Source: Undaria pinnatifida (lineage: Eukaryota > Sar > Phaeophyceae > Laminariales > Alariaceae). From it: a stretch of DNA of 64,000 nt. Positions within the stretch are counted from its first letter, which is position 1, and every line of letters begins with the position of its first letter. The stretch covers positions 11,408,381 through 11,472,380 of the forward strand of contig JABAKD010000011.1 in the NCBI GenBank assembly GCA_012845835.1. Reading direction: 5' to 3'. Position numbers and translations under genes: made by a program. The notes under the pieces were generated by a model. The model saw only the letters and a program-made list of their open reading frames with translations. It was not told the DNA's origin and ran no database searches. Below, one piece after another: positions 60,860 through 64,000 of the stretch.

Positions 60860-63290
60860 AAAAATGGAAAATATCGGGAGTATTTTACGCCCGATTGAAG
60901 GGGGGCCTCGTCCTAACGCGCCCTCGCAAGCGCCGCCGTTGGGCTTGTTCCTCCGAGGTACATGTCTCTTCCACTTTTCTAGTAGTTTCTCCGACTTATA
61001 TTGCTGGAACAAATGGTGAAACCGTGGTTGTCCCCGCCTCAATGTCAGCGCTCCACGAACTCGGACGGCAACACATACTGTAACGACAAACGTTTCGGAC
61101 GAAATAAGTCGCTAAGTGCGCCCGAGTCTTTAGAAGGGCACGAGAGCTAATGGGAAAATCCACGCAAGCATATATCGTTTTGGAGTTTATTAAACATTGT
61201 CTTCGCTCGTATTTGTCGGGTGCTGCTGTGGCCGTTTACCGTATTAGTAGGAGCCCTTCGGCGTTCGTGTATCTCTCATCCCCCGCCATCGTCACCTCAC
61301 ATCGCCCCTTGGTACTCCACCCCACTACTGCTCTACTACTCTATACACCCTGCAGGTAACATGTATAGATGTATCGTCTGCGCTATCACCGCCACCGCCG
61401 TTACCTCCATCCAAGAAGAGTGTCGCGCCGACGCCAAGGGAAATATGTTAACCAATCCCACGAAAAGCCCCGACAGCCCCGTTCCCATCTAACAAAAAAA
61501 CAGAATCATGTAAACAAAAACAAAGGAAAAAACAGACAAGAAAGGTAGAAGGTCGTGGTTACTCCGTGTATGTAAGCAACCATCCCGCCGCGCGACACGA
61601 GAAGGCTCGTTACCAACACAGATACTGCTGTGTAGCACAAAATATAACACACAACACCTACGGGTAGGAGCTATACAAGAGTGTGTCGAGCACGGAGCGA
61701 CAGAAACCATCACCGAAATAACGCAATATTCAGCCTTACGACCTATCCGCCCTGGTACCGTGCAAAAATACAATATAGTACCATCATTACGACAACAACC
61801 ACCACCGCAACCACCATCCCTACACAAGTTCGCCTGAACCTGTGGGGGCAATACTCGTGTACTTAGATTTTCACCACGTTTTTCACTGTGTTTCAAAATC
61901 ACGTTCGGAGACGAAAAGACCATCACCCAGTTGTGAGGCGAGAACTTACGGTATGATAGGCACACACCTTCGCTCCCCTTCACCGCTAAGGGTGACTACT
62001 ATTAGAATCCATTCGCTCACGCACGGCTCTCTCCTCCCATGCCCTGCTATTGGGCTGCTCTCAGCTGGTCGGGCCTTGCTTTCGAACTGGCGCGATTTTG
62101 CCTGTCGCGCGGGAACAAAAACAGACACGCGAGGGACTTGAAGCAGGGGGGGAAGAATGTGCATCGCAAGAGAAAATAGGTGTTTCGCTAGCAAACGCCC
62201 ACATTCTATGTTCTGTGTTTGTCATCTGTTTATCGCGACGTTTTTTCATGTTGAAGTCCCAAAGGGGTCGATAGCGAGACTGAAGAGGTGGGCGTTAATT
62301 GCGTCCAAAGAAACCAGATAAAACGCAACAGCTCTCGACCTTGCTGCTGTATACGGCTGCATGCAGTGAGTGGTACACCGCACGCGAAACACGACACAAA
62401 AAACAGGGCAACACCCAAAAACAGGTGTACCCGGTCCGTTTTCTCTCCAATACGAGTATACTCTAAAATCAAGTGAAAACACGCGCATTCTGCAAGCGTT
62501 GGACGGACGTGCATCCCATGCCCTATTATTACAGCAATACACCGCAGCGCACACCCACAACATGCACTACGGCTAGAGCTGTTACTACTCTGAAATATGA
62601 TGAGCAGTGAGCACACACGTATCACCATCACTGCTGTTGCTGATGTTTCTTCTGCAGACAGCGTTGACGTCGTCGCCGGAGAATATGATCTGGACCCTTG
62701 GCTGGGCTCCACCACCGTAGCAACCATCCACGCCATCGTCTTCGTCCTGCGTCGCTGTTGCTGCTGCTGCCGGTGTTGAACTGCACCGCACGTTTTCGGA
62801 GACGAACTACAGAGTACTTGGAATTATGTGTTGGATATTTCTTGCAGCTCTCAAAAGCTTATCTTTCCCACTGGGACCTGGAAGAAAAGACGTCACACTC
62901 CAAGCAGAAGCCAGCGCCCTCGCCGTCGTTCCCATTCTCCTATTGCATCATATATATATACTACTGCGAATGCGTTGGTAGTGCGCCGCACGCACCGCAC
63001 ACAGAGCAGAACAAGGAGACCAGACAGAGCCCCAGCCCACATGCCCCGGATTCCTTCGATGAAAAAAGGAATCAGCGCCCCGGGTTGTAACGCCGCTGGG
63101 AACATTTGAACTCCTAACGGAGCACGCTAAAAAGACACCACACCGTCTTCAAACATGTCAGAGAGGTTCCCTGGTCATATACCCCAAGAGAGGCATACAT
63201 CTCGAGGTGAGCAGACCACTATGAGAGGGATCATTTAGAACAGGATGGCTCGCGGAGGTTAAGCTTTGCCTGTCGAGTCGCTCAGACCGA
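60860..63290. other. No secure gene
   Basis: Short frames on both strands only. 62805-62870 belongs to a small dispersed repeat (ACTTGGAATTA...GGATATTTCTTGC) also near 37352, 51967 and 57900. Confidence 0.45.
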
Positions 63291-63299
63291 GCCTGTCGT

Positions 63300-63640
63300 G
63301 GTTGCAGTCTGGCCGAAAAAATGAAAGTTGAAAGTTGAAATTCCAGGCTTGGCCCTGGCCGAGGTGCCATGTCCGGCCGCTGGCCAAACAAATCGCACCG
63401 CACCAGCACACCAACACAGCACCAGCACACCACTGGCGCCGGCGTCATTAAAGGTTACAAGCGCGAATGGCCGTCTGACTGCGCTTGCCGAGCCCCCAAG
63501 CCCGGGGTGTTGTTGTTCTTTCAGTCTTGCCGACAGAGTAAAAACTTGAAAAAAGGCAGGCTCGGCCAAACGAATACAAATCGCACGGCACGAGCACCCC
63601 AACCAGCTCACCAGCACATGAGTACCACACCAGCAGCTAC
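63300..63640. repeat. Degenerate direct duplication
   Basis: CAGTCT(G/T)GCCGA...AACTTGAAA...CAGGCT(T/C)GGCC...AAATCGCAC(C/G)GCAC(C/G)AGCAC at ~63305-63410 and ~63520-63595, followed by CACCAGCACA repeats. Confidence 0.6.
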
Positions 63641-64000
63641 AGAAGTACTATTAGTACTTGTATCTGTTTGTAGTATCATACCAGCGCCGACGCTCTCAGA
63701 GTACACGCGAACGCCCATCGGAATGTCGAAGACGCGTCCACCCTCTCTGCCCTGCGTTGGCTATTCGAGCATCTCGGTATCACTTATCTCTATCCCTCGA
63801 TAATATGGTAGGGATAGTCCGTAGTCCAGCCAATAGACGCCATGACAATACCAGGTACCTGGTAACACTCAGCGCGGAATTACTGCACTGTAAGGCCGCA
63901 TGCCTCAAACAGGTACCACACCTGACTGGCTGCTGCCGGTAGCTGTATGCTGAGAACCCACGCTGTTCCTTTGTGTAATTCCGTGCCCCAGACAGACCGT

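Overview
This is nuclear DNA of an intron-rich, repeat-rich eukaryote. Genes are split into short exons with GT-AG (once GC-AG) introns. About two thirds of the window is introns or intergenic DNA full of decayed transposable elements. Nothing looks prokaryotic: there is no operon layout, no CRISPR and no rRNA. A PTEN phosphatase with a long Ala/Gly/Ser/Thr/Asp-rich tail, large introns, tRNA-derived SINEs and C-tract repeats would suit a large-genome alga such as a brown alga or other stramenopile. That placement is inference only.

Layout, all recognised genes on the + strand. (1) 1-2017: last four exons of an unrecognised gene, with consistent splice phases and a stop at 2015-2017. Its third intron holds five decayed tandem copies of the preceding exon end plus splice donor. 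(2) 2610-3818: exons of a second, unrecognised gene (weak). (3) 3.9-17.0 kb: mostly repeats, including SINEs, a TIR element, a LINE 3' end, minisatellites and three repeat units carrying tRNA-like segments. (4) 17046-45551: the main find, a PTEN-family phosphoinositide 3-phosphatase gene of at least 12 exons. Residue alignment supports the phosphatase and C2 exons, and splice phases match at every junction. Intron 2 is 12.06 kb, uses a GC-AG splice pair and is filled with nested transposons (two tRNA-SINE types, a mariner-like, a hAT-like and a pogo-like TIR element, and a 170-bp-arm palindrome). After the C2 domain the frame runs without a break into a ~390-residue disordered tail and then coiled-coil exons. 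(5) 45.5-54.6 kb: weak candidate exons, a hAT-like element with near-perfect 8-bp target duplication (42.7-44.5 kb) and one end of an LTR element. (6) 54600-58644: four phase-consistent exons of a coiled-coil, low-complexity protein, either the 3' end of the same gene or its neighbour. (7) 58.8-64.0 kb: a long C/G-tract repeat element and degenerate duplications, with no convincing gene.

Repeated themes that simple gene calling misses: a dispersed ~180-bp repeat carrying a conserved micro-ORF (MSFDEIFDLTAGVYFNFY-like) in about ten copies; strong over-abundance of the 9-mer TACCAGGTA; tandem repeats lying directly against splice acceptors of the PTEN gene; and apparent single-base frame breaks in otherwise coding exons (45545, ~55125, 56726) that are sequencing errors, polymorphism or gene decay.
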